From positions 7,458,893 to 7,522,892 of the forward strand of contig NC_014623.1 in the NCBI RefSeq assembly GCF_000165485.1: DNA of 64,000 nt. Reading direction: 5' to 3'. The translations under genes and the position numbers were made by a program. Positions 18,464-27,829 of the stretch are shown in pieces (the first letter of the stretch is position 1; each line of letters starts with the position of its first letter). A model generated the notes under the pieces. It was not told the origin of the DNA. It made no database searches and worked only from the letters and a program-made list of their open reading frames with translations. The DNA comes from Stigmatella aurantiaca DW4/3-1. GTDB taxonomy: Bacteria > Myxococcota > Myxococcia > Myxococcales > Myxococcaceae.

Positions 18464-20698
18464 CTAACGCGCGTGGAAGGTCTTCCCCTCCTTCACCGTC
18501 TCCACCAGGAAGGGCGCGGGGGTGAAGCGCTCACCGAATTTGTCCTGGTAGTGCTCCAAGCGCTTGAGCAGCACGGCGGGTGTCAAGCGGTCCGCATACC
18601 GGAAGGGGCCTCCGCGGAACGGCGGGAAGCCCAATCCGAAGATGGCGCCCACATCTCCATCCCTCGGGCTGCGGAGGATGCCCTCGCCCAGGCAGCGCAC
18701 CGCCTCGTTGACCATCTGCAGGACGCACCGCTCCGCCATTTCGGCGAGATCGAAGTCCTTGCGGTCCTGTCCCGCCGGGAGCAGCGCGTAGACGGAGGCA
18801 TCCACCTCCTTCTTCTTCCCGTTGTAGGTGTAGAAGCCCTTCTGGTTCTTGCGCCCGAGGCGCCCGTCCTCGATGACCTTGTCGAGCGTCTTCGGGGCCG
18901 CCAGCCGCTTGCCGAAGGCGGCCTCCATGATGGGACCCACCTTGTGCGCGACGTCGATGCCGACCTCGTCCAACAAGGTGATGGGCCCGACCGGGAAGCC
19001 GAACTCCACGAGCGCCTTGTCCAACTCGGCAATGTCCGCGCCCTCGGCCAGCAGATACGCCGCCTCGTTCATGTACGGGGCGAGGGCGCGCGATGTGTAG
19101 AAGCCCACCCCATCGTTGACGACGATGACCGTCTTGCCCTGCTTCCGGCCCACCTCCACACAGGTGGCCGTCACCCACTCGGCGGTCCCCGGGTGGGTAA
19201 TGATCTCCAGCAGAGGCATCTTGTGCACCGGGCTGAAGTAATGCATCCCGATGACCAACTCGGGCCGCCGACTCCCCTTGGCCAGCTCCGTGATGGGCAG
19301 GCTGGAGGTGTTGGAGGCAAAGATGCACCCGTCGTGGGTCACCGCCTCCGTCTCGGCCAGCACGCGCTGCTTGAGTTTCAAATCCTCGAACACGGCCTCG
19401 ATGACGAGGTCCACGGTCTTGAAGCCGCTGTAGTCGGTTCCCGCGGAGACCAGGGCCATCTTCGCGGCCGATTCCCGCGAGGTCAGGGACCGCTTCTTCA
19501 CGCGCTCGTCCAGGATGCCTTGGATCTGCTTGAGGGCGCGCCCGGCGCCCAGGTCATCCTTGTCCTTCACGCGCACCGGTACCCCCTGGAGCGCCGAAGA
19601 CACGTAGGCGATGCCGCCGCCCATGAGCCCGCCCCCCAGCACGCCCACCTTCTTGATCTCCCGGGCTTTCACGCTCGGGTTAGAGGTGCCGTTCTCCTTC
19701 TTGAGCGCCGTGGTGGCGAAGAAGAGCTCCACCAGCCGCTGGGAGACGTCCGACACCACCAGTTCGCCAAAGAGACGCGCCTCGGCCTCCAAGCCTGCCT
19801 GACGGCCGGCAGTCACGCCCGTGCGCACGGCTTCCAGTGCCTTCTCCTGGGCAGGATAGTGGCCACGCGTCTTCTTCAAGAGCTGCTTGCGCGCCTGATC
19901 GAAGAGAAGCTTCCGGCCGAGAGGGTTGTCCTCGAGGGCGACCTCAGCCCACATCTCCTTGTTGGCCAGGCTCTTGAAAAACCCCGCCAATCCCTTCTTG
20001 GACTGCGTGGCCACCGCTTTGAGGCCCTGGCCGTGAGCGCGCTCCACCTTCAGCGTCCCATCGGCCAGTTCGCGCGCGCGCCGTACCGCCAAGGGGCGCA
20101 GCAAGGACACCGGCACCACTTCATCCACCAGACCCAACCGCTTCGCCTTCGATGGCTTCACGTGCTTGCCGGTGAGGATGAGGTCCAGCGCGGCCTGGAC
20201 ACCAATGAGCGCGGGGAGCCGCTGGGTCCCGCCCCCACCAGGCAGCAGGCCGAGCTGCACCTCGGGCAAGCCCAGCACCGTCTTCGGGCTGTCGGTGATG
20301 ATGCGGTAATCACACGCCAGCGCCCACTCCAGGCCGCCGCCAAGGCACGAGCCATGGATGGCCGCCACCACGGGCTTGGGAAAGCCATCCAACCGATCGA
20401 AACCCTTCTGGGCATTCCGGGCAACGGTGGCGGCCTCTTCGGCCGTCTTGATCTTCTGGAGGAAGTCGATCTTCGCCCCAGCCACGAAATTGTCCTTCTT
20501 TCCTGAGGTGAAAACCACCGCCCTCACCTCCGAGGCCTGCTCCGCGCGATCGAGCAGCGCATCGAACGCGAGGCCGGTCTCCGGCGAGAGGGTGTTCACC
20601 GCCGAGTCCGGCAGGTCGAAGGTGAAGACCGCGATGCCATCCTCGACCTGGTAGGAGAAGCCGTGCTTCACCTCGAGCTCTTCCAGTTTGATGGCCAT
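18464..20698 (-). CDS. fadJ: Fatty acid oxidation multifunctional enzyme: enoyl-CoA hydratase/3-hydroxyacyl-CoA dehydrogenase
   Basis: Alpha subunit of the beta-oxidation complex: hydrates enoyl-CoA and oxidises the 3-hydroxyacyl-CoA with NAD. The 744 residues match FadB/FadJ length. The crotonase domain (1-190) includes AAIHGSCLGGGLEWALACDYR and LGLPEVQLGLLPGGGGTQRLP. The NAD-binding fold begins VGVLGGGLMGGGIAYV, and the dehydrogenase catalytic region includes IGMHYFSPVHKMPLLEII. ATG at 20698 shares one base with the thiolase stop (TGATG), which fixes the start. The frame is open 19 codons further upstream but within the thiolase gene. Works with the thiolase encoded just upstream. Confidence 0.94.
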   Translation of the reverse strand: MAIKLEELEVKHGFSYQVEDGIAVFTFDLPDSAVNTLSPETGLAFDALLDRAEQASEVRAVVFTSGKKDNFVAGAKIDFLQKIKTAEEAATVARNAQKGFDRLDGFPKPVVAAIHGSCLGGGLEWALACDYRIITDSPKTVLGLPEVQLGLLPGGGGTQRLPALIGVQAALDLILTGKHVKPSKAKRLGLVDEVVPVSLLRPLAVRRARELADGTLKVERAHGQGLKAVATQSKKGLAGFFKSLANKEMWAEVALEDNPLGRKLLFDQARKQLLKKTRGHYPAQEKALEAVRTGVTAGRQAGLEAEARLFGELVVSDVSQRLVELFFATTALKKENGTSNPSVKAREIKKVGVLGGGLMGGGIAYVSSALQGVPVRVKDKDDLGAGRALKQIQGILDERVKKRSLTSRESAAKMALVSAGTDYSGFKTVDLVIEAVFEDLKLKQRVLAETEAVTHDGCIFASNTSSLPITELAKGSRRPELVIGMHYFSPVHKMPLLEIITHPGTAEWVTATCVEVGRKQGKTVIVVNDGVGFYTSRALAPYMNEAAYLLAEGADIAELDKALVEFGFPVGPITLLDEVGIDVAHKVGPIMEAAFGKRLAAPKTLDKVIEDGRLGRKNQKGFYTYNGKKKEVDASVYALLPAGQDRKDFDLAEMAERCVLQMVNEAVRCLGEGILRSPRDGDVGAIFGLGFPPFRGGPFRYADRLTPAVLLKRLEHYQDKFGERFTPAPFLVETVKEGKTFHAR

Positions 20699-21996
20699 CA
20701 CGCACGCTCCAGGATCACCGCGGCCCCGAGGCCACCGGCAGCACAGACGGTGCACAGCACCGTGTTCTTGTTCCGACGCTTCAGCTCATGAAGGGCTTGG
20801 GTGACGATTCGCGCCCCCGTCGCCCCGAAGGGGTGGCCCAAGGCGATGGAGCCGCCATTCACGTTGACCCGCTCCCGGTCCACCTCGCCGACCGGGCTGC
20901 TCCACCCTGCCTTCTTGGCGAAGGCAGGCGACGCAAGCGCTTGGATGTTGCTGGCCACCTGGGCGGCAAAAGCCTCGTGCATCTCCACCAGATCGATGTC
21001 CGCGAGCGTCATGCCTGCGCGCTTGAGCGCCACGGGCACCGCATAGGCGGGCCCTTGCAAAAGCTGATCGCCCGGATCCGTGGCGGCATAGGCGTGCGCG
21101 CGCAGGTAACCGATGGGCTCGTACCCCAAAGCCCGGGCCTTCTCCTCGCTCATCAGCAGCAGGGCGGCGGCGCCATCCGTGAGCGGCGAGGCATTGCCCG
21201 CGGTGATGCTCCCGTACTTGCGGTCGAACACCGGCTTGAGCTGGCCGAGCGCATCCAGGCTGGTATCGCCCCGGACGATGTTGTCCTTGGCCGCCACGTC
21301 CTCGTAGCGGGGCGGGATGACGACGTGCATCACCTCGCTGTCGAAGCGGCCCTCCTGCCAGGCGCGGGCGGCATTCTGGTGGGAGGCATAGGCGATGCGA
21401 TCCTGCTCCTCCCGCGAAATGCCGTTCTCCTTGGCCATCTTCTCCGCGCTCTCCCCCATGGTCATGCCGGTGGAGTACTCGGCGATGGCGGGGGGAACCG
21501 GCAACAGATCCTTGCCCTGGAGCTTCTGGAAGGGCTTGAGCTTCTCCGGAAGGCTCTTGGCCTTGGAGGATGCCACCAGCGCATGCGCCAGGGGCCGGCT
21601 GGTGAAGATGGGCGCGTCCGACATGGACTCGGTTCCGCCCGCGATGATGACCTCCGCCTCGCCCACCGCGATGGCGTTGGCGGCCGTCGTCATGGACTGA
21701 ATGGAGGTGGCGCACGCACGCGCCACGGTGAAGGCTTCGATCTTGCGAGGCAGCCCCGCGGCGATGACCACCTCCCGCGCGATCGAGGGGGCCGTCAGCG
21801 TGGGAATGACTTGGCCGAAGACCACCTGGTTGATCTCGTTCGGATCGATGTCCGCCCGCTGCACCAACTCCTGCACCACCGCCTTGCCCAGATCCAGGGC
21901 GGTGAGCCCGGAGAAGACACTTCCCGCCTTCACGAACGGGGTCCGCAAGCCGCGGACAATGGCCACCCGTGGGTGGCCGTTTCTCTCACGTGCCAT
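20698..21996 (-). CDS. fadI: Acetyl-CoA acyltransferase (thiolase), FadI type
   Basis: Last step of beta-oxidation: cleaves 3-ketoacyl-CoA to acetyl-CoA and a shortened acyl-CoA. The 432 residues carry the active-site Cys in VARACATSIQSM, the catalytic HEAFAAQVASNIQ, SIALGHPFGATGARI and the C-terminal Cys motif CAAGGLGAAVIL. The long PVPPAIAEYSTGMTMGESAE stretch is typical of the FadI branch. ATG at 21996 has GGAGG nine bases before it; a GTG three codons earlier is possible. First gene of the fadI-fadJ unit. Confidence 0.94.
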   Translation of the reverse strand: MARERNGHPRVAIVRGLRTPFVKAGSVFSGLTALDLGKAVVQELVQRADIDPNEINQVVFGQVIPTLTAPSIAREVVIAAGLPRKIEAFTVARACATSIQSMTTAANAIAVGEAEVIIAGGTESMSDAPIFTSRPLAHALVASSKAKSLPEKLKPFQKLQGKDLLPVPPAIAEYSTGMTMGESAEKMAKENGISREEQDRIAYASHQNAARAWQEGRFDSEVMHVVIPPRYEDVAAKDNIVRGDTSLDALGQLKPVFDRKYGSITAGNASPLTDGAAALLLMSEEKARALGYEPIGYLRAHAYAATDPGDQLLQGPAYAVPVALKRAGMTLADIDLVEMHEAFAAQVASNIQALASPAFAKKAGWSSPVGEVDRERVNVNGGSIALGHPFGATGARIVTQALHELKRRNKNTVLCTVCAAGGLGAAVILERA

Positions 21997-22129
21997 GTGC
22001 CTCACCCTCCAACTGCGAGTGAGGTGCTTCTAACGGCCCCTTTCGCGGTGCGTCAACGAAAGATTGACTCGAAAATCAACCACCGAGCACATTCGAACGT
22101 TCACCCAGCGGGCGGTCAAACGGGCCTCT

Positions 22130-23176
22130 TCAGGGGGACAACGTGCCCTGGCGGAGGGCGGCCCCATGGCGGTGCACGGCCTCGACCAGGAACTTCGCGG
22201 CCTCGGGGTCCGTGGGGGGAAGAATGCCGTGGCCCAGGTTGAAGATGTGCCCCACGGGTCCGGCCCGCTTCAGGATGTCCACCACCCTGCCCTCCAGCTC
22301 CTCCCGCGGCAGGAAAAGGTGCAGCGGGTCCAGGTTGCCCTGCACCGCCACATCCTGGCCCAGGATGCGCCGCCCGTCGTCCGCGGGGATGCGCCAGTCC
22401 AGACCGATGACGTCCGCGCCCGTCCGCTTGAGCAGCGGCAGATGCGTGGACATGCCCGTCCCGAAGACGATGACGGGAACGCCCGTGGCCTGCAGTTCCT
22501 TCACCATGCGCGTGAGGTAGGGCAGGCTGAAGCGCTCGAAGTCGTAAGGCGAGAGTTCTCCGCCCCACGAGTCGAAGATCTGAACGATGCTCGCCCCCGC
22601 CTCCACCTGCATCTTCAGGTACGGGATGAGGGTGTCGGTGAGCTTCTGAAAGAACGTGTGCGCCAGCTTTGGCTGCTCGAAGAGCAGACGCTTGATGAGG
22701 ATGTAGCTCTTGGAGCCGCCCCCTTCGACCATGTAGGCCGCCAAGGTAAACGGGGCTCCCGCGAAGCCGATGACGGGCACCGAGTCATTCAGGGCCTTGC
22801 GCGTCCGGCGAATGGCCTCGGCGACAAACCCAGTCCCCTCCACGGGGTCCGGGACCGCGAGCCGCTCGATGTCCGCGGCCGTGCGCACGGGCTGGGGAAA
22901 ATGAGGCCCTTTGTCTCCCAGTTCCAGGACGATGCCCATCGCCTCCACGGGGATGAGGATGTCCGAGAAGATGATGGCCGCATCCACGCCAAGGCGGGTG
23001 ACTGGCTGCACGGTGACCTCGGCGGCGAGGTCCGGGTGCTTGCACAGGTCGAGGAACGCGATGTTGCCGCGAATGGCGCGATACTCCGGCAGGTAGCGGC
23101 CTGCCTGGCGCATGAGCCACACCGGGGTGGTGTCGGTGGGCTGCCGGCGAGCGGCCTTCAACAATCTGTCATTCAT
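22130..23176 (-). CDS. hemE: Uroporphyrinogen decarboxylase
   Basis: Converts uroporphyrinogen III to coproporphyrinogen III in haem synthesis; cytosolic homodimer. The 348 residues fit the family. The N-terminal signature PVWLMRQAGRYLPEYR is exact (Arg residues bind substrate carboxylates), and the second signature FAGAPFTLAAYMVEG and the C-terminal GHGILPPTDPE are present. ATG at 23176 is preceded by AGAGGG; a GTG seven codons earlier is in frame but has no such site. No other haem gene is adjacent. Confidence 0.96.
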   Translation of the reverse strand: MNDRLLKAARRQPTDTTPVWLMRQAGRYLPEYRAIRGNIAFLDLCKHPDLAAEVTVQPVTRLGVDAAIIFSDILIPVEAMGIVLELGDKGPHFPQPVRTAADIERLAVPDPVEGTGFVAEAIRRTRKALNDSVPVIGFAGAPFTLAAYMVEGGGSKSYILIKRLLFEQPKLAHTFFQKLTDTLIPYLKMQVEAGASIVQIFDSWGGELSPYDFERFSLPYLTRMVKELQATGVPVIVFGTGMSTHLPLLKRTGADVIGLDWRIPADDGRRILGQDVAVQGNLDPLHLFLPREELEGRVVDILKRAGPVGHIFNLGHGILPPTDPEAAKFLVEAVHRHGAALRQGTLSP

Positions 23177-23336
23177 GGAGGTGCCCTCTGGCGCCACCGG
23201 GCGCCGTGACCCCGGCCATACCGGACTTCGGCCCGGAAGTCCTGCCCCTCTCGCTTCGGCCCCTCAAACGGCGAGGGCCGGACCCGCTGCCAGGAGCGGG
23301 GCCGGCCCTTCTGGCTCCTCACGAGGGAAGAGCGCC

Positions 23337-25742
23337 CTACTTGGCGATCAGCAGCAGCACGCCCCGGCCACACAGGCCGTAGGAATACCCCTCTCCTCCG
23401 AGCAACGTCTCGGCACCCGGGGCCACCGCATTGACGCCATCGGTCTCCGCCCAGGGGCAGGTATCCGCCACCCGGTACCAGTTCTTCCCATTGCCAGGCC
23501 ACGGCAGGTTGAAGTTCACGTTGTCCGACCAACCATTGTAGGCAACGTAGAGGGCGCTGGCCGAGTCATTGAACTCGGTCCCATCGATGCGGAAAGCGAT
23601 GGCGTGGTTGCTGCCGTTGTTGAAGTAGCCCGCATCGGGCACGTACCCATCGGGCTTGAACCAGCGGTGCTGTTCCATCACGTTTCCGTTGGTGTCCGTG
23701 CTCAGATAGAAGTTCGCGGGCCGCAGCGCCGGGTGCGCCTTGCGGAACGCGATGAGCCGCTGGGCAAACGTCTTGAACTTCGTCTGGTCCGCGGACAGGG
23801 AGTAATTCAGCCAGTTCTTGTCCGAGTCCAGGTTGTACGCATTGTTGTTGCACGCCTGGCTGCGCAGGAACTCATCCCCGCCATTGAACATGGGCACGCC
23901 CGCGCTGAGCATCAGGAAGGCGAAGCCATTGCGCGCGGCCTTGCGCTGGTCTGCGGCGTTGCCTCCCTGGTCCCAGCTGTGGTTGTTGTCATCGCCACCA
24001 TCCGAGGGCCCATAGGGCCACGGCTGGTTGTTGTTCTTGCTGTTGCAGGAGTAGAGGTCCTTCAGCGTGAAGCCATCGTGGGCCACCATGAAGTTGACGG
24101 AGTGGTACGGCTTGCGGGTATCCCCGTTCCCCTCTCCGTACAGATCCGCCGAGCCCGTGAAGCGGGTGGCGAGCTGGCCAGGCGTGACGGTCTCCACCCC
24201 GAGCTGGTTCTGGTCCTTGCGGAACGTGTCGCGGAAGATGCCATTCCACTCGGCCCACCCTGCCGGGAAGTTGCCCACTTGGTACGAGTTCCCTCCAATG
24301 GCCCAAGGCTCGGCGATGAAGTCCGTGCCCGCGCCGCCACTGCCCGGCCGGGGCCCCAGGTCCCGGATGATGCGGTTGAGCGCCGTGTTGCTGTTGTCCC
24401 GGACAAAGTTGAACCCCCCATGCTCCTGGGCGTTGCCGAGCACCGAGGCCAGGTCGAACCGGAAGCCATCCACGCCCAGCGTGTCCTTCCAGTAGGCCAG
24501 CGAGTGGATGATCAGGTCCTGGGCCTTCGGGTTGTAGGTGTTGTAGTTGCCTCCGACGCCCGTGTTGTCCCAGTTGAACTGCTTGTCGCCGGTCAGGCTG
24601 TAGTAGGTGGCGTTGTCGAGCCCTCGGAAGGAGATGACGTTGTAGGTGCTGGAGTCGCCCGCCTTCCAGGCACCACCCTCCCCGGTGTGGTTGTAGACCA
24701 CGTCGACGAAGACCTTGATGCCGTTGTCGTGGAAGGCCTTGACCATCTCCTTGAACTCGCGCGTGGGGCCGCCCGCCTTGGTGTCATAGGCGTAGCGCCG
24801 GTCGGGCGCGAAGTAGTTGAGGGACATGTAGCCCCAGTAATTGTCCCCCGGGGTCCCCACCGCGTTGTCGTTGGCGTCGTTCTCCGTCTCATGCAGGGGG
24901 AGGAACTCCACGGCGGTGACGCCCAGGGCCGCGAGCGCGGGGGCCTTCAGCCCGGCGCCTTTGTAGGTGCCACGATAGGCCGGGTCGATGCTCGAATCAT
25001 TGCGCGTGAGCCCGCGCACGTGGACTTCGTAAATGACGTCGTCCTTGAAGGCCCGTGTCGGCCGGGTCCCGATGGACTGGCTGTCCCCTGCCAGCACGAT
25101 GCCCTTGGGCACCCGGGGGCCGCTGTCGATGTTGCGGGTCCCCGGACCGGAGGCGAACACCGATCCATCGGTGCTCTGGGGGTTGGACGGATCGTGGCTG
25201 ATCTCCAGCGCGTACGGATCCAACAGGACCTTGTTGGGGTTGAAGCGGTTGCCGCTTCCGTCGACATCCGCGATGAAGCCCGCCGCGGATCCCTTGGTCC
25301 AGGCCGTGCTGAAGGGCCAATTCTTCCCCCAGGCACGGTACCCGTAGTACACGGGGCCCGTGATCTTGTAGGTATTCTGGAGGGTCGCCACGGAGACCGT
25401 CTTCGACCAGAGGCCCGTGTCCGGGACGGTGGTCATTTCGTAGCTCACCACTTCCTGGGCGCCGTACGCCGTGGCGTAGATGTACAGATCGATGCGCGTG
25501 GCGTTCTTCGAATAGACCTGGAAGGAGATGTTGCTCTTCGAGGCGTCGTACCGGGCGCCCAGCGTCCAGCTCACAGCTTGTTGCTCTTGGCCCCCCAAGA
25601 CCGGGGGACCTTCCTCCAGAAGAGCGGCGGCAGGGTCCGAGGCGCCACAGGCGGACAGGGCAGCCCCGAGGCCGACCGCAAGCAGGGGCCGCCACGGCAG
25701 GGCGCTCCACGCCCTGCCAAGGTTTCTGATGGACGTCATCAT
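23337..25742 (-). CDS. Secreted isoamylase-type glycogen/starch debranching enzyme (GH13), lipoprotein
   Basis: Hydrolyses alpha-1,6 branches of glycogen or starch. The 801-residue protein starts at ATG 25742 with a signal peptide ending in a lipobox (LGAALSACG), so it is expected at the cell surface. An N-terminal CBM48-like domain (about 60-190) precedes the GH13 barrel. The four GH13 regions are present: DVVYNH, GFRFDLASVLG (nucleophile Asp), FIAEPWAIGG (acid Glu), and FMVAHDGFTL. A C-terminal beta domain closes it. The frame is open 80 codons further upstream, but only this start gives a signal peptide. Most isoamylases of this branch act inside cells on glycogen; the lipobox suggests use of external polysaccharide. 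Confidence 0.92.
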   Translation of the reverse strand: MMTSIRNLGRAWSALPWRPLLAVGLGAALSACGASDPAAALLEEGPPVLGGQEQQAVSWTLGARYDASKSNISFQVYSKNATRIDLYIYATAYGAQEVVSYEMTTVPDTGLWSKTVSVATLQNTYKITGPVYYGYRAWGKNWPFSTAWTKGSAAGFIADVDGSGNRFNPNKVLLDPYALEISHDPSNPQSTDGSVFASGPGTRNIDSGPRVPKGIVLAGDSQSIGTRPTRAFKDDVIYEVHVRGLTRNDSSIDPAYRGTYKGAGLKAPALAALGVTAVEFLPLHETENDANDNAVGTPGDNYWGYMSLNYFAPDRRYAYDTKAGGPTREFKEMVKAFHDNGIKVFVDVVYNHTGEGGAWKAGDSSTYNVISFRGLDNATYYSLTGDKQFNWDNTGVGGNYNTYNPKAQDLIIHSLAYWKDTLGVDGFRFDLASVLGNAQEHGGFNFVRDNSNTALNRIIRDLGPRPGSGGAGTDFIAEPWAIGGNSYQVGNFPAGWAEWNGIFRDTFRKDQNQLGVETVTPGQLATRFTGSADLYGEGNGDTRKPYHSVNFMVAHDGFTLKDLYSCNSKNNNQPWPYGPSDGGDDNNHSWDQGGNAADQRKAARNGFAFLMLSAGVPMFNGGDEFLRSQACNNNAYNLDSDKNWLNYSLSADQTKFKTFAQRLIAFRKAHPALRPANFYLSTDTNGNVMEQHRWFKPDGYVPDAGYFNNGSNHAIAFRIDGTEFNDSASALYVAYNGWSDNVNFNLPWPGNGKNWYRVADTCPWAETDGVNAVAPGAETLLGGEGYSYGLCGRGVLLLIAK

Positions 25743-25954
25743 GATGGGTACAACTCCCAGCGCGGTTGCGAAGAGCGCTACAGGGGGCCCGCGCTCGCCC
25801 GTACTGCAACCTTCCACCACTGCTTGAGCGGCCGAGTCAACGCGCCCCCGCCAGGAGGGGCCGATTGACGCAGGGCGCTGGACCGGCAGTGGACAGCGCC
25901 TGGCTCGACGCGACGCAGCGCGCAGGGAATGATCAAACCGGCAGAAACGTATGC

Positions 25955-25983
25955 TTGACACAGGGGGAGGTGGTCGATACAAG
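25955..25983 (+). promoter_or_regulatory. Probable promoter of the tRNA-Val/tRNA-Asp operon
   Basis: TTGACA at 25955-25960, a 17-base spacer and TACAAG at 25978-25983 resemble a vegetative sigma-factor promoter (-10 imperfect). It ends 27 bases before tRNA-Val. Confidence 0.55.
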
Positions 25984-26010
25984 GCCGCCCATCGACGCGG
26001 CGGTTGCCAA

Positions 26011-26082
26011 GGGCGGATAGCTCAGCGGTAGAGCGTCGCCCTTACAAGGCGAGGGTCACAGGTTCGATCCCTGTTCCGCCCA
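26011..26082 (+). tRNA. tRNA-Val (anticodon TAC)
   Basis: Complete cloverleaf: acceptor GGGCGGA/TCCGCCC, D arm with AGCGGTAGAGC, anticodon stem-loop with CTTACAA giving anticodon TAC, T arm GGTTCGATCC. The discriminator is A; no CCA is encoded. tRNA-Asp follows eight bases later. Confidence 0.95.
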
Positions 26083-26089
26083 AAGTTGT

Positions 26090-26166
<77 letters not shown>

Positions 26167-26172
26167 ATAGAG

Positions 26173-26224
26173 GGGCCTGGAATCGAGAGGGAAACCTCGA
26201 AGATTCCAGGCCCTTCGTCTTTTC
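26173..26224 (+). terminator. Rho-independent terminator after tRNA-Asp
   Basis: A 12-bp perfect stem (26173-26184 with 26202-26213) is followed by a T-rich tail TTCGTCTTTT. It probably also ends the convergent integrase transcript. A near-identical copy exists at 35867-35916. Confidence 0.88.
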
Positions 26225-27368
26225 AGCTCCCGGGCTTCTCCCTCGGCGTGATCTCCGTCTCCAGGATGTCTCCAGAAATCTGGGACGCCGCCTCATCGAG
26301 CAGGCTGATGGCCGCGTCCTTCGCTGCCGGGCTCAGGTGCATGTAGCGCTGGGTGGTGGAGAGGTTCTCGTGCCCGGCCAGTTCCTGGATGGCCTTAGCG
26401 GGCGCCCCTCGCATCGCCAGCGGCGAGCAGAAGGTGTGCCGGAGGACGTGGAGCGCTCGTGTCACCGGCAGCCCCGCCCGCTTCTGCGCCTTCGCCATCC
26501 AGCGGGAGACAGCCGCCCGGGTCGCTGGTTGGCCGTTGTCCCGGTAGAGGACACGCGGACCCTTCAGATGCCGATTGGTCGCGAGCAACGCGGCCAGCCG
26601 CTTCGTCATGGGCACCCGTCGATCACGCCCACCCTTGGGCACGGTGACGTGCCCCTGCCACTCTGATTGCCGGATGTGGAGCTGTCCTCGCCGGAAGTCC
26701 ACGTCCGTCCACTCCAACGCGAGGATCTCCCCACTGCGCAGGCCCGCGTCTCCACCGAGCAGCACCATGGCCTGGATGCGCCAGTCCAGCTTGCTGGCCG
26801 CCTCGACCAGCCGCTCGTACTCCTCGAAGTCGTAGAACGACATGGTGGGCTTTGGAGCCTTGAGCAGCTTGATGGTGACCGGCAGCTTGTCGAGGACGCC
26901 CCACTCCACCGCCACCTTCAGCAGCTTGTTGAAGACGGTGAGGACGTTGTTCACGGTCTTCGTGGACAGATCCTTCAGGTCGGCCTTGAGGCGCTGGATG
27001 TCCTCGTGCGTCAGCGTGTCCAGCCGCCGCTGACCGAACCGGGGCACCAGGTAGATCCGCAGCACGGACTCCTTGCTGATGATGGTGCTGGGCTTCTGCC
27101 GATTGGCCCGGGCGTAGCCCTCGATGAACCTGGGAACGAACTCCTCCAACATTGGGACCGCCTTCCGTTTCACCTCCTCCTTGGCCTGCTTGCCGCGTGC
27201 GAGCAACTCGGACTGCCGCTGTTCGCCCCACGCCTTCGCGCCCGACTTCGAGCTGACCGGAGCCTTCACGCGCTCGCGGTACAGCTCGCCATCGGGCCAC
27301 TTGAACATGATGTCCACCTCCCATCCGCTCTTGCCACGCTTGATGTACGGCCTGACCTTCACGCTCAT
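26223..27368 (-). CDS. Tyrosine recombinase/phage integrase
   Basis: Site-specific recombinase of 381 residues that moves the element in and out of tRNA-Asp. An N-terminal Arm-binding/AP2-like part (YIKRGKSGWEVDIMFKWPDG) precedes a SAM-like core-binding domain (about 85-180). The catalytic domain shows Arg in GDAGLRSGEILALEWTDVDF, HVLRHTF (HxxR) and the Tyr nucleophile in LSTTQRYMHLSP. The ATG at 27368 shares one base with the excisionase stop (TGATG), so xis and int form one unit. The gene faces the tRNA and ends at its terminator. Confidence 0.95.
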   Translation of the reverse strand: MSVKVRPYIKRGKSGWEVDIMFKWPDGELYRERVKAPVSSKSGAKAWGEQRQSELLARGKQAKEEVKRKAVPMLEEFVPRFIEGYARANRQKPSTIISKESVLRIYLVPRFGQRRLDTLTHEDIQRLKADLKDLSTKTVNNVLTVFNKLLKVAVEWGVLDKLPVTIKLLKAPKPTMSFYDFEEYERLVEAASKLDWRIQAMVLLGGDAGLRSGEILALEWTDVDFRRGQLHIRQSEWQGHVTVPKGGRDRRVPMTKRLAALLATNRHLKGPRVLYRDNGQPATRAAVSRWMAKAQKRAGLPVTRALHVLRHTFCSPLAMRGAPAKAIQELAGHENLSTTQRYMHLSPAAKDAAISLLDEAASQISGDILETEITPREKPGS

Positions 27369-27751
27369 CACCGAGCCCTCCTCAGCGACGGCGCACGCCC
27401 TTCGAGAATAAACGGCAGAAGCTCGCTCCCCCGGAACCGCAGTGAGCGGCCCAAGCGGAACGCGCTTGGAAGCTGGCCGCGCGACACCTTCGCGTACACG
27501 GCCTTGGGGCTGCACCTGAGGAGGCGGGCCACCTCCTCGGCGGTGTAGACGGCCTTGTCGAGCGGTGGTTGTCCCTCCGAGGGGCTGCTGCTGGGAGAAC
27601 CTGCCTGCACCCGCTCGCGGAGCGCTGGTTCCCCGTGAAGCGCCGCCAGTTCCTCGCGCACCAGGGCGCGGATGAGGTCACGCAGTCCGGCCTCTACGCT
27701 GAGACACGCTGACCTCCCACCGTCACTGCTGGAATGAATCCCGTCCTGCAT
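27368..27751 (-). CDS. Excisionase-like helix-turn-helix protein
   Basis: A 127-residue protein whose C-terminal half is a MerR/excisionase-type winged helix: VYTAEEVARLLRCSPKAVYA followed by GQLPSAFRLGRSLRFRGSEL (about residues 68-110). It probably acts as directionality factor for the coupled integrase, bending DNA at the att sites. The N-terminal half (RDLIRALVREELAALHG) is helical and not recognised. Start at 27751; others downstream are possible. Confidence 0.75.
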   Translation of the reverse strand: MQDGIHSSSDGGRSACLSVEAGLRDLIRALVREELAALHGEPALRERVQAGSPSSSPSEGQPPLDKAVYTAEEVARLLRCSPKAVYAKVSRGQLPSAFRLGRSLRFRGSELLPFILEGRAPSLRRAR

Positions 27752-27829
27752 CTCAACCTCGTGAAGACGAGGCTCATGGTGGACGTGCCGCAGGACGAAG
27801 GGCAGCGGGATAGTTCCGCCTCTGCCGAC

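Noticed and set aside
18179-20506. 775-codon open frame on the plus strand opposite fadJ
   Set aside because: Mirror frame of a strongly conserved gene; composition typical of third-position GC bias on the other strand.
23112-25868. 918-codon open frame on the plus strand
   Set aside because: Longest frame in its region but antisense to the isoamylase gene, which has all four GH13 motifs; the translation is Val/Arg/Gly repeats without motifs.
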